DNA of 64,000 bases from positions 1 to 64,000 of the forward strand of contig CAYZXD010000009.1 of the NCBI GenBank assembly GCA_964482325.1, read 5' to 3'. This document shows, one piece after another, positions 1 to 7,752 of this stretch. A program made the translations under genes and the position numbers. The stretch is from CAYZJV01 sp964482325. Lineage in GTDB: Bacteria > Spirochaetota > Spirochaetia > Sphaerochaetales > Sphaerochaetaceae. The notes below the pieces were generated by a model that saw only the letters and a list, made by a program, of their open reading frames with translations, searched no databases and was not told the DNA's origin. Position 1 is the stretch's first letter. The number at the start of each line of letters is the position of its first letter.

Positions 1-45
1 GGCCTCTTTTAGAGGCCACAAGCAAGCCACCTCCTCTGGAGGTGG
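1..45. mobile_element. Two hairpins resembling an IS200/IS605-type element end
   Basis: Two perfect inverted repeats lie back to back at the window edge: GGCCTCT/AGAGGCC (1-17, loop TTT) and CCACCTCC/GGAGGTGG (27-45, loop TCT). They sit exactly where the trkH reading frame stops, about 300 codons too early. Short subterminal hairpins with tiny loops are typical of IS200/IS605 single-strand transposons, so an insertion is the simplest explanation. No transposase is visible because the window ends here. Alternatives are a terminator or an intergenic palindromic repeat; neither hairpin has an adjacent T-tract on the visible side. Confidence 0.4.
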
Positions 46-48
46 TCG

Positions 49-585
49 TTAACTCTTCGGTGTCAGTTTGCTCTTTGTAGGACCAACTGCCTCGGCTCCA
101 AAGAGCTGAAAACCCTCGACTCCCACTAGGGGCAGAAGGGCGACAAATAGTACGACAATTCCCATTCCTCCGAGCCAATGGGTCAATGATCGCCAGAAGA
201 GAATCGAACGAGGTGCGATTTCAATATCGGATAGAGTGGTTAAACCGGTTGTGGTAAACCCACTCATGATTTCCATGAAGGAGCTGGCAAAATCAGCTGT
301 GGTATGCGTCAGCATCAGCGGAATGGAACCCAGAGCACTTGCTACTACCCAGGTGAGAGTAACAAAAAGATACACATCCCGTACATTGAGTGACCGGGAT
401 TGCCATGATCTGCCGATGGTTAGGATAATCGAAACATAGATGAGAATCAGGGCCAGGGAAACAATAAAAGCTCTGAATGCCTCCCATTCACCCATGAACG
501 CTGCCATGATGGTGGGAATCAGCATGAATAGGCCGATGATTGATTGCATGGTACCCGAAAGGCGAAGAATCTGTTTCCAGTTCAT
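49..585 (-). pseudogene. trkH: TrkH potassium-uptake subunit, truncated after 178 codons
   Basis: This is the N-terminal third of a TrkH-type K+ translocating subunit, an inner-membrane protein that partners TrkA. Several membrane helices and the first selectivity-filter loop are visible (SGFTTTGLTTL, about residues 108-118), followed by the LTHWLGGMGIVVLF segment. The family is normally about 480-500 residues; here the frame ends at TAA just after GPTKSKLTPK, a point where homologues continue into the next helix. The stop lies next to the hairpins at 1-45, so an insertion probably broke the gene. It begins 9 bases after the trkA stop, so the two form an operon. A functional channel is unlikely unless the rest survives elsewhere. 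Confidence 0.75.
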
Positions 586-594
586 GTACTACCT

Positions 595-1944
595 CTAGGA
601 GAAAATTCTCTGAACGAAGTCAAGATCTTCGCGACCGGCACAGACTAACAGCGTATCTCCCGGCTTTATGACATAGGCACCGGTCGGGATAATATTTTCC
701 CCATGAACGGTACTGATTCCGGCTATGATTCCCCGGTTACGCATATTAATCTCTTTCAGTTTTTTGCCTGCCACCACCATATCATTGCTGATACTGAACT
801 CAAAGAGCTCAAATTGGCCATTGAAGAGCGAGTGGACGCTACTCACATGGGTTCCACGCAGATACTTGAGCAGCGAATCCACGGTAGCTTCACTGACACT
901 GATGACTGAGTCGATATCGAGATGCCGGGCAAGACGAGTGTAGTTATTATTGTTCTTGATGAGGGCGATTGCACGGGGGATTCCTACCCGTTTGGCGTAA
1001 CTTGCCGTAATAATGTTCAACTCATCATTATCGGTAAGACTGATGAGCAGGTCGTACGTATTAAATCGTTCATCATCAAAGAGACTTTCATCGGTGATAT
1101 CACTTTTTATCACCAGCAGATTGGGGAAAAGCTGTGCAAAACGGGCAGCTACCAGCGGATCCTGTTCCACGAGTACAATAGAGCGGTGCTGCGAAGAATC
1201 AAACGAACGCAACAGGAACCGTGCAATTTTACTTCCACCGACGATAATGATCTTTTTGGGTTTGATTCGCTGCTGCCCAAGGAGTTTGAATAATGCCTCC
1301 CGATCGTTATCTGCAGCCACAACGGAGAGGGTATCGCCCGGATATACGATCGTATTACCCGATGGCACGATGCCTTCATCATTTCGATTGATCGCGACAA
1401 TCACAAACTCAGCTCCAATTGAGTTCCTGCAGTTGGCAATATTCTGATTGGCAAATCGTGATTTTTCCGAAACATATACATTGTAGAGAATGAGGTTAGA
1501 CCGTTCAAATGTGATGACATCGCTAAAAACTCCCCGTTCGATAATTGCATGAATACTTCTTGCCGTTTCCGCTTCGGGGTTCACAATATGATTGATTCCC
1601 AGAATGGTTCCCGATAGGCCGCCTCTTCCGGTATAGGTGAGGTTCCTGATTGCTGCAATGGTGAGCACTTCACTCTCCATGTTTTCAACAATACCACAGG
1701 CAACCAGATTCACTTCATCACTGTCGGTGACGGCAACAAAAGTGTCACTCTTTTCCACCGTTGCCTCACGAAGCACTGATGGATCAGTACCTGAACCGAC
1801 TACGACCATACAGTCGAGCTTTCCCTGTGTCTCTGATGCTCGGGTGGGGTCAGATTCAATGATCACCACATCACGTTTTTCCTGAATGAGATGCCGAGCA
1901 AGCAATGTGCCCCGTTTACCCGCACCAAGAATTACTACTTTCAT
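595..1944 (-). CDS. trkA: TrkA, NAD-binding regulatory subunit of K+ uptake
   Basis: Cytoplasmic gating subunit of the Trk potassium system, 449 residues, close to E. coli TrkA (458). Two tandem RCK units are visible: the first Rossmann glycine motif GAGKRG at residues 7-12 and a second (IIIVGGSKIA) near residue 230, each followed by an RCK_C segment. I chose the ATG at 1944 because the protein then starts MKVVILGAGKRG; the frame stays open further upstream but that part has no family resemblance. No Shine-Dalgarno precedes this ATG, and the -10 box of a good promoter ends 6 bases before it, suggesting a leaderless message. It is followed by the broken trkH, so its present role is uncertain. 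Confidence 0.93.
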   Translation of the reverse strand: MKVVILGAGKRGTLLARHLIQEKRDVVIIESDPTRASETQGKLDCMVVVGSGTDPSVLREATVEKSDTFVAVTDSDEVNLVACGIVENMESEVLTIAAIRNLTYTGRGGLSGTILGINHIVNPEAETARSIHAIIERGVFSDVITFERSNLILYNVYVSEKSRFANQNIANCRNSIGAEFVIVAINRNDEGIVPSGNTIVYPGDTLSVVAADNDREALFKLLGQQRIKPKKIIIVGGSKIARFLLRSFDSSQHRSIVLVEQDPLVAARFAQLFPNLLVIKSDITDESLFDDERFNTYDLLISLTDNDELNIITASYAKRVGIPRAIALIKNNNNYTRLARHLDIDSVISVSEATVDSLLKYLRGTHVSSVHSLFNGQFELFEFSISNDMVVAGKKLKEINMRNRGIIAGISTVHGENIIPTGAYVIKPGDTLLVCAGREDLDFVQRIFS

Positions 1945-1950
1945 GCTCGT

Positions 1951-1979
1951 ATCATAACCGGGTGTCCCGAGTATGACAA
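1951..1979 (-). promoter_or_regulatory. Sigma-70-type promoter of trkA
   Basis: On the minus strand, TTGTCA (1979-1974) and TATGAT (1956-1951) are separated by exactly 17 bases; each differs from consensus at one position. The expected start of transcription falls at or within a base of the trkA ATG. Confidence 0.7.
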
Positions 1980-2044
1980 CCGTGAAACTCCAGTAGAAAT
2001 CAGGAAAACAATGGCGTATGATAGACCATAGCAGGAGGATGCGT

Positions 2045-2578
2045 ATGAAACGATCTACAATTATTATACTGTGCCTAGTTGCACTGGTAGTGTTAAGCAG
2101 TTGTGCAACAACCAATCCCGATGGTTCTCCCAAGTGGACCACTAATCCTCCATCAAACTGGAGAACCTATTATGCATCAGGATACGGCAAGCTGTCGAAT
2201 GTGCAGAATTCACGCATGCGGGCAGAGGCGTTAGCCATGGATAATATAGCCCGATGGGCAAGTACTACTGTTCAGGGAGCTTTAACCAACTATTTTCAGG
2301 ATTCCGGCAACAGTGGTGAACAATCAATTGAGATGATGGAAAATATCAGTCGACAGATCGTAAATATTTCTCTGAGAGGTGCCCGAGTTGAAGAACAGTA
2401 CGTTGATGCACAGGGTGGGGTATGGGTACTGGTCTCCTTCCCGGTAAAAAATCTCAAAGATGCCTATAAAGAGCAGAGTGCTGCACTCGAGCGGAAAGCA
2501 GAAGCGCAGCAGGCTCAACAGTTGATTGATTACCTCGAAGCTGAGTTGGAGAAAGCCGGGATGGCCGAATCCAACTAA
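2045..2578 (+). CDS. LPP20-like lipoprotein
   Basis: A 177-residue predicted lipoprotein. The N-terminus is MKRSTIIIL followed by a hydrophobic stretch and lipobox LSSC (lipidated Cys about residue 20). I start at the ATG at 2045 because AGGAGG at 2033-2038 is well spaced for it; an ATG 6 bases earlier is too close. The body (RAEALAMDNIARWA and a V-D-A-Q-G-G-V-W-V-L-V strand motif) resembles the LPP20 lipoprotein family, whose function is poorly known. The C-terminus (residues about 140-177) is a charged Ala/Glu/Lys helix likely to form a coiled coil. A weak promoter (TAGAAA, 17 bases, TATGAT at 2017-2022) may drive it divergently from trkA. Confidence 0.8.
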   Translation: MKRSTIIILCLVALVVLSSCATTNPDGSPKWTTNPPSNWRTYYASGYGKLSNVQNSRMRAEALAMDNIARWASTTVQGALTNYFQDSGNSGEQSIEMMENISRQIVNISLRGARVEEQYVDAQGGVWVLVSFPVKNLKDAYKEQSAALERKAEAQQAQQLIDYLEAELEKAGMAESN

Positions 2579-2614
2579 GCGGTAACAAAATATTTCAATT
2601 CAGTATACGGTACC

Positions 2615-3577
2615 TTACTTATCATCAATGGCGAACGGAGTGGCGAGCGCCGAGGGTGCCGCGTACGCCCCCTTATGGTTCTGATTAATAATGGTCATTA
2701 CCGAGAGCGTCAGGAAGGTGATCAGGTATGGGGCAAATGCCAGAAACTGCGTAGGGATCACCATTTTGAATCCTGCTGCCTGCAGGCTGAACTGCAGTGA
2801 GGTGATCCCGCCGAAAATCAAGGTGCCGATCACCGCTTTCCCCGGATTCCATGTAGCAAAAATAACCAGAGCAATGACAATCCATCCCATACCACCGGTC
2901 ATGCCATCGTTCCAGCTCGGTGTAAAGGAAAGTGATAGGCAGGCGCCTCCAAGACCGGCAAACATCCCCCCGATTACCGTGTACAGATACCGGATCCTAT
3001 AAACCGATAGTCCCATGGCTGCAGCGGTACGAGGTGATTCTCCTACCGCACGGACAGCTAACCCATGTTTTGTCTTGTACATAAAGAACCAGGCAAACGG
3101 AATAATGATATAGAGGGCATAGGTCAGTATGCTCACATCGAAAAATGCACCAAGTATCGGAATGTCTTCAAGGAAAGGAACAGCGATATTATCGAATTTT
3201 TTTGGGAGATTCACCCCGATAAGATTAAATCCATTCGATGCAGGTCCGATTCTCTGTCCCAGAAAATTTGCCAATCCGGTGCCGAGCATGGTAATGGCAA
3301 GACCGCTTACCACTTGATTGGAACGCATCGTGACACAGAGGAACGCATGGACCAGCGAAAAAAAGCCGCCGATAATCATCGCCATCAGCAAGGCCAATAT
3401 GAGACTTTCTGTGAACAATGCGGTAGCAAAGCCGGCAAGTGCTCCCATGAGCATGACCCCTTCCATACCCAGATTGAGCACCCCGGATTTCTGTGTATAT
3501 ATTTCACCGAGCGTAGCATAGGTGAGACTTGTTCCCATGGCGATTGTGGCTGCGAGTAATTTGGTAATAAATTCCAT
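2615..3577 (-). CDS. ABC importer permease, nucleoside/BmpA-associated (NupQ/YufQ type)
   Basis: Second permease of a BmpA-linked ABC importer, 320 residues with about eight to ten membrane helices. The segment LGEIYTQKSGVLNLGMEGVM near residues 24-43 is characteristic of the YufQ/NupQ branch of the RbsC/LivH-like permease superfamily. It starts one base inside the stop of the upstream permease (TAATG), so translation is coupled. With the other permease, the ATPase and the binding protein it makes a complete importer; known relatives move purine nucleosides, but substrate cannot be read from sequence alone. Confidence 0.88.
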   Translation of the reverse strand: MEFITKLLAATIAMGTSLTYATLGEIYTQKSGVLNLGMEGVMLMGALAGFATALFTESLILALLMAMIIGGFFSLVHAFLCVTMRSNQVVSGLAITMLGTGLANFLGQRIGPASNGFNLIGVNLPKKFDNIAVPFLEDIPILGAFFDVSILTYALYIIIPFAWFFMYKTKHGLAVRAVGESPRTAAAMGLSVYRIRYLYTVIGGMFAGLGGACLSLSFTPSWNDGMTGGMGWIVIALVIFATWNPGKAVIGTLIFGGITSLQFSLQAAGFKMVIPTQFLAFAPYLITFLTLSVMTIINQNHKGAYAAPSALATPFAIDDK

Positions 3578-4635
3578 TATGCAGTCTCCTTCTTGATCAG
3601 TACAAGGCGATGTTCAACAAAAATGCTTCCCGCGAGCAGAGGGATAAGCACCAACCCCTGTAATACCTCTCCCATCGATTCGGGGAGCTTCATGGCAATC
3701 TGTAACGCATCCGCTCCGGTTGTGATCGCAGCCAATGCCACGGCAACAATAATTGAGGCAAACGGATTGAGTCCCGACATCCATGCAATAATAATTCCCG
3801 TAAAACCGTAACCGGCATCGACTCCTCGGGTAAGACGGTGTGCAATCGCTGCGGTGTTCACCGAACCGGCAAGACCGCAGATAGCGCCTGAAAGAAGCAT
3901 CGCTATCACAATATTCTTCTTGATGGATACACCCTGGTAGCGTGCGGCACGAGGATTCTTTCCAATCATATTCAACTCGAATCCCCACCGGGTCCGGTAC
4001 AGAAGAAAATACAGAATACACACCAGTGCCAATGCGATGAACAACCCACTATGAATCTTTCCCCAAAGGCGCGGCAACCATGCCGCTTCAGGAAATTCCG
4101 GGGTCCCCATATTCCCTAACGGTGCTTTCCAGGCGTTGATATAGAGGTATTCAGCAAGGCCGATCGCTACATAATTCAACATCAATGTGGTCAACGTTTC
4201 GTCTACTGACCATTGAGCTTTCAAGAAGCCTGGGACACCGGCCCAAATGGCACCGAGAATCATCCCGACAACCAGTCCGATAGGAAGCAGCATGGGTGTG
4301 GGAAGGAATGTCCAGAACTGCATCACCCAGGTGATACCAATCGCACCCCAGACATATTGCCCTTCTGCTCCGATATTCCAGAATTTCAGGCGGAAAGCAA
4401 TACCGACGCCCAATCCGCACATGAGCAATGGAAGTGATTCCACTATCGTATACTGGAACCGACGGGCACTTCCGAAGGCTCCATTGAACATAGCCCCATA
4501 AGCCTGTAAAGGATTTGTTCGGGAAGCTGCCAACACGAGAGCACCGAGCAGCAACGAAATAATAAATGATGCCAGAGGGATTATGAGTGCCATAGAGCGT
4601 GATTTGGTATCCCGTTTCTCAATTGCCAGTCTCAT
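3577..4635 (-). CDS. ABC importer permease, nucleoside/BmpA-associated (NupP/YufP type)
   Basis: First permease of the importer, 352 residues, multi-spanning. The stretch RLKFWNIGAEGQY (about residues 82-94) is the signature loop of the YufP/NupP branch. Its ATG overlaps the ATPase stop by four bases (ATGA) and its own stop overlaps the start of the second permease by one base, so three cytoplasmic and membrane components are translated as a coupled unit. Confidence 0.9.
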   Translation of the reverse strand: MRLAIEKRDTKSRSMALIIPLASFIISLLLGALVLAASRTNPLQAYGAMFNGAFGSARRFQYTIVESLPLLMCGLGVGIAFRLKFWNIGAEGQYVWGAIGITWVMQFWTFLPTPMLLPIGLVVGMILGAIWAGVPGFLKAQWSVDETLTTLMLNYVAIGLAEYLYINAWKAPLGNMGTPEFPEAAWLPRLWGKIHSGLFIALALVCILYFLLYRTRWGFELNMIGKNPRAARYQGVSIKKNIVIAMLLSGAICGLAGSVNTAAIAHRLTRGVDAGYGFTGIIIAWMSGLNPFASIIVAVALAAITTGADALQIAMKLPESMGEVLQGLVLIPLLAGSIFVEHRLVLIKKETA

Positions 4636-6173
4636 GCATCCCTCCTGCGATCTTCTGTGCCGGCCATCATCATTCCCAGCTCCTCAGTATTCGTCTCTTT
4701 GACCGATTTGATTCCCATAATCTTTCCTTCAAACATAACCGCAATACGATCTGCAACCATCTGCAGTTCATCGAGTTCCTCTGACACCAACAGGACCGCA
4801 TTTCCCTGATCCCGCTGCAGTATGAGATTCTGTCGTACCGTCTCCGTTGCTCCCACATCGAGGCCTCGAGATGGATACACCGCAATAAGAATTCCCCCGC
4901 AGGAATCAATTTCCCGTGCCAGGATGGTTTTCTGAATATTGCCGCCACTGAGGAATTTAACGCAGGTATCCTGAGTGGGTGTCTTGATGGTAAAAGCATT
5001 GATCAGCTTATCTGCAAAAGCTCTGAGAAAGGATCTCTTGATCACCACACCATGTGATATTTCATTAGTACGATATTTCTTCATGGCCAGGTTATCGCCG
5101 ACACTCATATCTCCAACGACTCCGTTGGCTCCCCGGTCTGCCGGGATATGACTCACCCCCGAACGAATAATCTGCAAGGGAGTAGCATTGGTCATCTCTT
5201 TACCGTCGATATAGACTTTGCCACTGCTGATCGGGATCAGCCCGGTAATCGCTTCCGTAAGTTGTGTTTGTCCATTTCCAGCAACACCGGCAATGCCAAG
5301 GATTTCTCCCCGATGTACTTCCAGTGAAACATCATCGAGAAAGGGGCGAGAGCCAAGCGGATTGTCCACCGTGACATGATCGACCTGAAGGCGGACTCCA
5401 CCTGGATGATAGGGACATCGATCGAGGGAGAACAACACATCGCGGCCTACCATCATGTTGGCCAGGTCTTTGGGAGTGACCGAAGCTGTATCGCACGTGT
5501 TTACCGTTTTTCCACGACGGAGAACCTGCACTTTGTGGCTGAAGGTGATCACCTCATCCATTTTATGGGTAATGAAAATTGCAGATTTTCCTTCGCTGAG
5601 CATTTTTTGAATGATCTTATTAAGATCCCGGGATTCTCCGGGAGTGAGTACTGCAGTCGGTTCATCGAGGATGAGAATGTCGGCTCCCCGATAGACCAAC
5701 TTGAGAATCTCGACACGCTGCTGCTCGCCAACGCTCAGATCATGGATTACCGCATCAGGATCAACCTGCAATCCATAGCGTGCAGATAGCTCTTTGATAC
5801 GTTTGCGTATCTCATCAATCTGCGGAATAAACGGAAGTTCTTTCAGTCCAAGAACAATATTTTCCGCGACGGTCATATTCCCCACGAGCATGAATTCCTG
5901 ATGAATCATGCCGATTCCAAGTGCCATTGAGTCCTGAGGACTATGAATTTCTGCCAGTTCTCCACGGATAAAGATGGATCCGCTGTCAGGGCGGTAGAGC
6001 CCTACCAGCATATTCATCAGGGTGCTCTTGCCTGCTCCGTTTTCTCCCAGCAGTGCAAGCACCTGTCCGGGGTAGAGCTCCAGCGAGACATCGTCATTGG
6101 CAAGAACTCCAGGAAAGTGCTTGGTTATGTGCTCCATGCGTACTACAGGAGTCTGCTCTGTCTGTTGGTTCAT
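4632..6173 (-). CDS. Double-domain ABC ATPase of the nucleoside importer (NupO/RbsA type)
   Basis: A 513-residue cytoplasmic ATPase made of two fused nucleotide-binding domains. Domain 1 has Walker A GENGAGKST (about residue 43), signature LSVGEQQRVEILK and Walker B ILILDEPTAVL. Domain 2 has a degenerate Walker A (GVAGNGQTQLT), signature LSGGNIQKTILARE and ILIAVYPSRGLDVGA in place of a normal Walker B. This asymmetric pattern is usual for the RbsA/MglA/NupO family, where only the first site is fully canonical. It follows the binding-protein gene after a terminator at 6236-6261 and leads into two permeases. Confidence 0.92.
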   Translation of the reverse strand: MNQQTEQTPVVRMEHITKHFPGVLANDDVSLELYPGQVLALLGENGAGKSTLMNMLVGLYRPDSGSIFIRGELAEIHSPQDSMALGIGMIHQEFMLVGNMTVAENIVLGLKELPFIPQIDEIRKRIKELSARYGLQVDPDAVIHDLSVGEQQRVEILKLVYRGADILILDEPTAVLTPGESRDLNKIIQKMLSEGKSAIFITHKMDEVITFSHKVQVLRRGKTVNTCDTASVTPKDLANMMVGRDVLFSLDRCPYHPGGVRLQVDHVTVDNPLGSRPFLDDVSLEVHRGEILGIAGVAGNGQTQLTEAITGLIPISSGKVYIDGKEMTNATPLQIIRSGVSHIPADRGANGVVGDMSVGDNLAMKKYRTNEISHGVVIKRSFLRAFADKLINAFTIKTPTQDTCVKFLSGGNIQKTILAREIDSCGGILIAVYPSRGLDVGATETVRQNLILQRDQGNAVLLVSEELDELQMVADRIAVMFEGKIMGIKSVKETNTEELGMMMAGTEDRRRDA

Positions 6174-6235
6174 TGTTAACCCTTCCAGGTCGGTCAGACA
6201 ATACCGATTGTCTGCCGTCTTATCAGTATGTTTTC

Positions 6236-6261
6236 AAAAAAGGGCAGACCGGAGTCTGCCC
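6236..6261 (-). terminator. Intrinsic terminator between binding-protein and ATPase genes
   Basis: On the minus strand an 8-bp perfect stem (GGGCAGAC/GTCTGCCC, loop TCCG) is followed directly by six T. It lies inside the operon, so it probably trims transcription downstream of the binding-protein gene rather than ending the operon completely. Confidence 0.85.
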
Positions 6262-6282
6262 TCTAGAGCGTTTTGTAACGAA

Positions 6283-7377
6283 TCAGTTGACCGATCCGAT
6301 AACACCTTCCACGAACCAGTCCATGGTAAGCATATCGCCATCAGCCATTTTTTCACCGGCCTGCTGCCGTACGTTTCCTTCGTTATCTTTCATCATACCC
6401 CAGAAAACATCCCATTCGCCATTTTCAATAGTTTTATAGACATCCATAACCTCATCCTGGACCGCTTTTGGAACGGCTGGACTAATCGGTGAAAGGTCTA
6501 CCATACCATCATCAACACCACCCCAGTAGGACTGGGTCTTCCAGGTACCATCCAGTACACTTTCAATAGCAGGGATCATGTAGTTGTCCCAATGCCAGAT
6601 GGGGGAGACGAGGACGTTATCATGTCCAACGATCTTTCTGAAATCCGCATTGTATCCAATAGCGTACTTGCCACGTTCAATAGCAGCTTTCGCCGGTTCT
6701 GTGGTATCCTGATGCTGTGCAATGACATCAACACCCTGATCCAACAGCGCAACAGCACCCTGTCTCTCAAGAGAAGGATCATACCAGGTATTGGTCCAAA
6801 CCACAGTAACTGTTGCATCGGGATTGACCGCACGAGCACCAAGTGCGAATGCGTTAATTCCACGGACAACTTCCGGAGTATTGTATGCACCGACATAACC
6901 GAGTTTACCGGTGGGGCTCATCTCTGCTGCGATCATACCGGAGAGGTAACGCATCTGATACATACGGCCGAAGTAGTTCGCCATATTGTCATTTGAGAGG
7001 TAACCGGAACAATGTTCAAAGTAAACATCGGGATTCTCTTTTGCTACCTGCAGCATGTAATCCTGATAGTTGTAGGAGTTAGCGAAGATAATCTTACAGC
7101 CTGCATCAATCAGCTGCTCCATAGCTCGCATTGATGCATCATTTTCCGGAATGTTTTCCAACCGGATCACTTCGATCTTGTCACCGAAGTAGGCCTCAGC
7201 AGCCAGAGTTCCCTGATCGTGCATGTACGAGTACCCCATGTCTCCAGGTGATGAGATGTAGATAACCCCAACCTTCAACGGCTCATCAACAGCCGGAGCG
7301 ACTTCAGTTCCACCCTGGGCGAAAACCAGTGTCGTGGTCATCAGCAGAAGTACCAGCAACATCATTAGCTTCTTCAT
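6283..7377 (-). CDS. BmpA/PnrA-family substrate-binding protein
   Basis: Extracytoplasmic binding protein of the importer, 364 residues. It begins MKKLMMLL with a hydrophobic signal sequence ending VFA-Q. No lipobox Cys is present, unlike many Bmp proteins, so it is probably cleaved and soluble. The body matches the Med/BmpA/PnrA family: an early VGVIYISSPGDMGYSYMHD motif, a GYVGAYNTPEVVRGINAF hinge segment around residues 159-176 and a two-lobed layout. Family members bind purine nucleosides. It heads the operon under a strong promoter and is followed by a terminator, fitting the excess of binding protein usually needed. Confidence 0.9.
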   Translation of the reverse strand: MKKLMMLLVLLLMTTTLVFAQGGTEVAPAVDEPLKVGVIYISSPGDMGYSYMHDQGTLAAEAYFGDKIEVIRLENIPENDASMRAMEQLIDAGCKIIFANSYNYQDYMLQVAKENPDVYFEHCSGYLSNDNMANYFGRMYQMRYLSGMIAAEMSPTGKLGYVGAYNTPEVVRGINAFALGARAVNPDATVTVVWTNTWYDPSLERQGAVALLDQGVDVIAQHQDTTEPAKAAIERGKYAIGYNADFRKIVGHDNVLVSPIWHWDNYMIPAIESVLDGTWKTQSYWGGVDDGMVDLSPISPAVPKAVQDEVMDVYKTIENGEWDVFWGMMKDNEGNVRQQAGEKMADGDMLTMDWFVEGVIGSVN

Positions 7378-7427
7378 AGAAATCTCCTTCCTTGTGATAT
7401 TATGTAAGGCAAATACCCCACGGCAAA

Positions 7428-7456
7428 ATTGTATGCCACTGCATCCCCGCTGTCAA
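7428..7456 (-). promoter_or_regulatory. Strong sigma-70-type promoter of the nucleoside importer operon
   Basis: Minus strand TTGACA (7456-7451), 17-base spacer, TACAAT (7433-7428). The predicted leader is about 44 bases with a clear GGAAGGAG ribosome site, too short for a known purine riboswitch. Confidence 0.8.
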
Positions 7457-7722
7457 ACGAAAATTGCAACATCTTGCAACTTTATATGTGAACTACATCA
7501 CATGTACTAATATATTTGTAACCCTATGTATCATGTAGTGTCTTACTCTTTATATGAGTGGTATTTCGTATTTATGTACATATTGCAAAAAATGTAAGAA
7601 GTCATATATTGTTATATAAAAACAAGTTGCGAAATTCGAGAGGAAATATTTTTCCGTTGATATACCAAGGTAATCAATGGTATCAGCTTTACTCATTCAG
7701 GGAAGCGTGTTACTATTTTTTC
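7457..7722. other. AT-rich intergenic DNA, no gene seen
   Basis: The stretch between the two divergent promoters is AT-rich and holds no credible open reading frame on either strand. The only structure I see is an imperfect inverted repeat, ATACCA (7662-7667) with TGGTAT (7678-7683) flanked by matching GAT/ATC. It could be an operator for the polysaccharide genes, but nothing identifies a regulator. Confidence 0.5.
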
Positions 7723-7731
7723 TGATATAAT
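7723..7731 (+). promoter_or_regulatory. Extended -10 promoter of the polysaccharide genes
   Basis: TGATATAAT is a perfect extended -10 element, 21 bases before the ATG at 7753. No good -35 is visible at 17 bases, which is acceptable for extended -10 promoters. Confidence 0.55.
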
Positions 7732-7752
7732 TAACAACAGAGGTCAGGCGCT

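Noticed and set aside
2691..3559. Several open frames on the plus strand opposite the nucleoside permeases
   Set aside because: They mirror clear permease genes, show no domain or ribosome site, and arise from codon bias on the real strand.
7378..7427. Purine riboswitch before the nucleoside importer
   Set aside because: The predicted leader is only about 44 bases and lacks the conserved riboswitch core.
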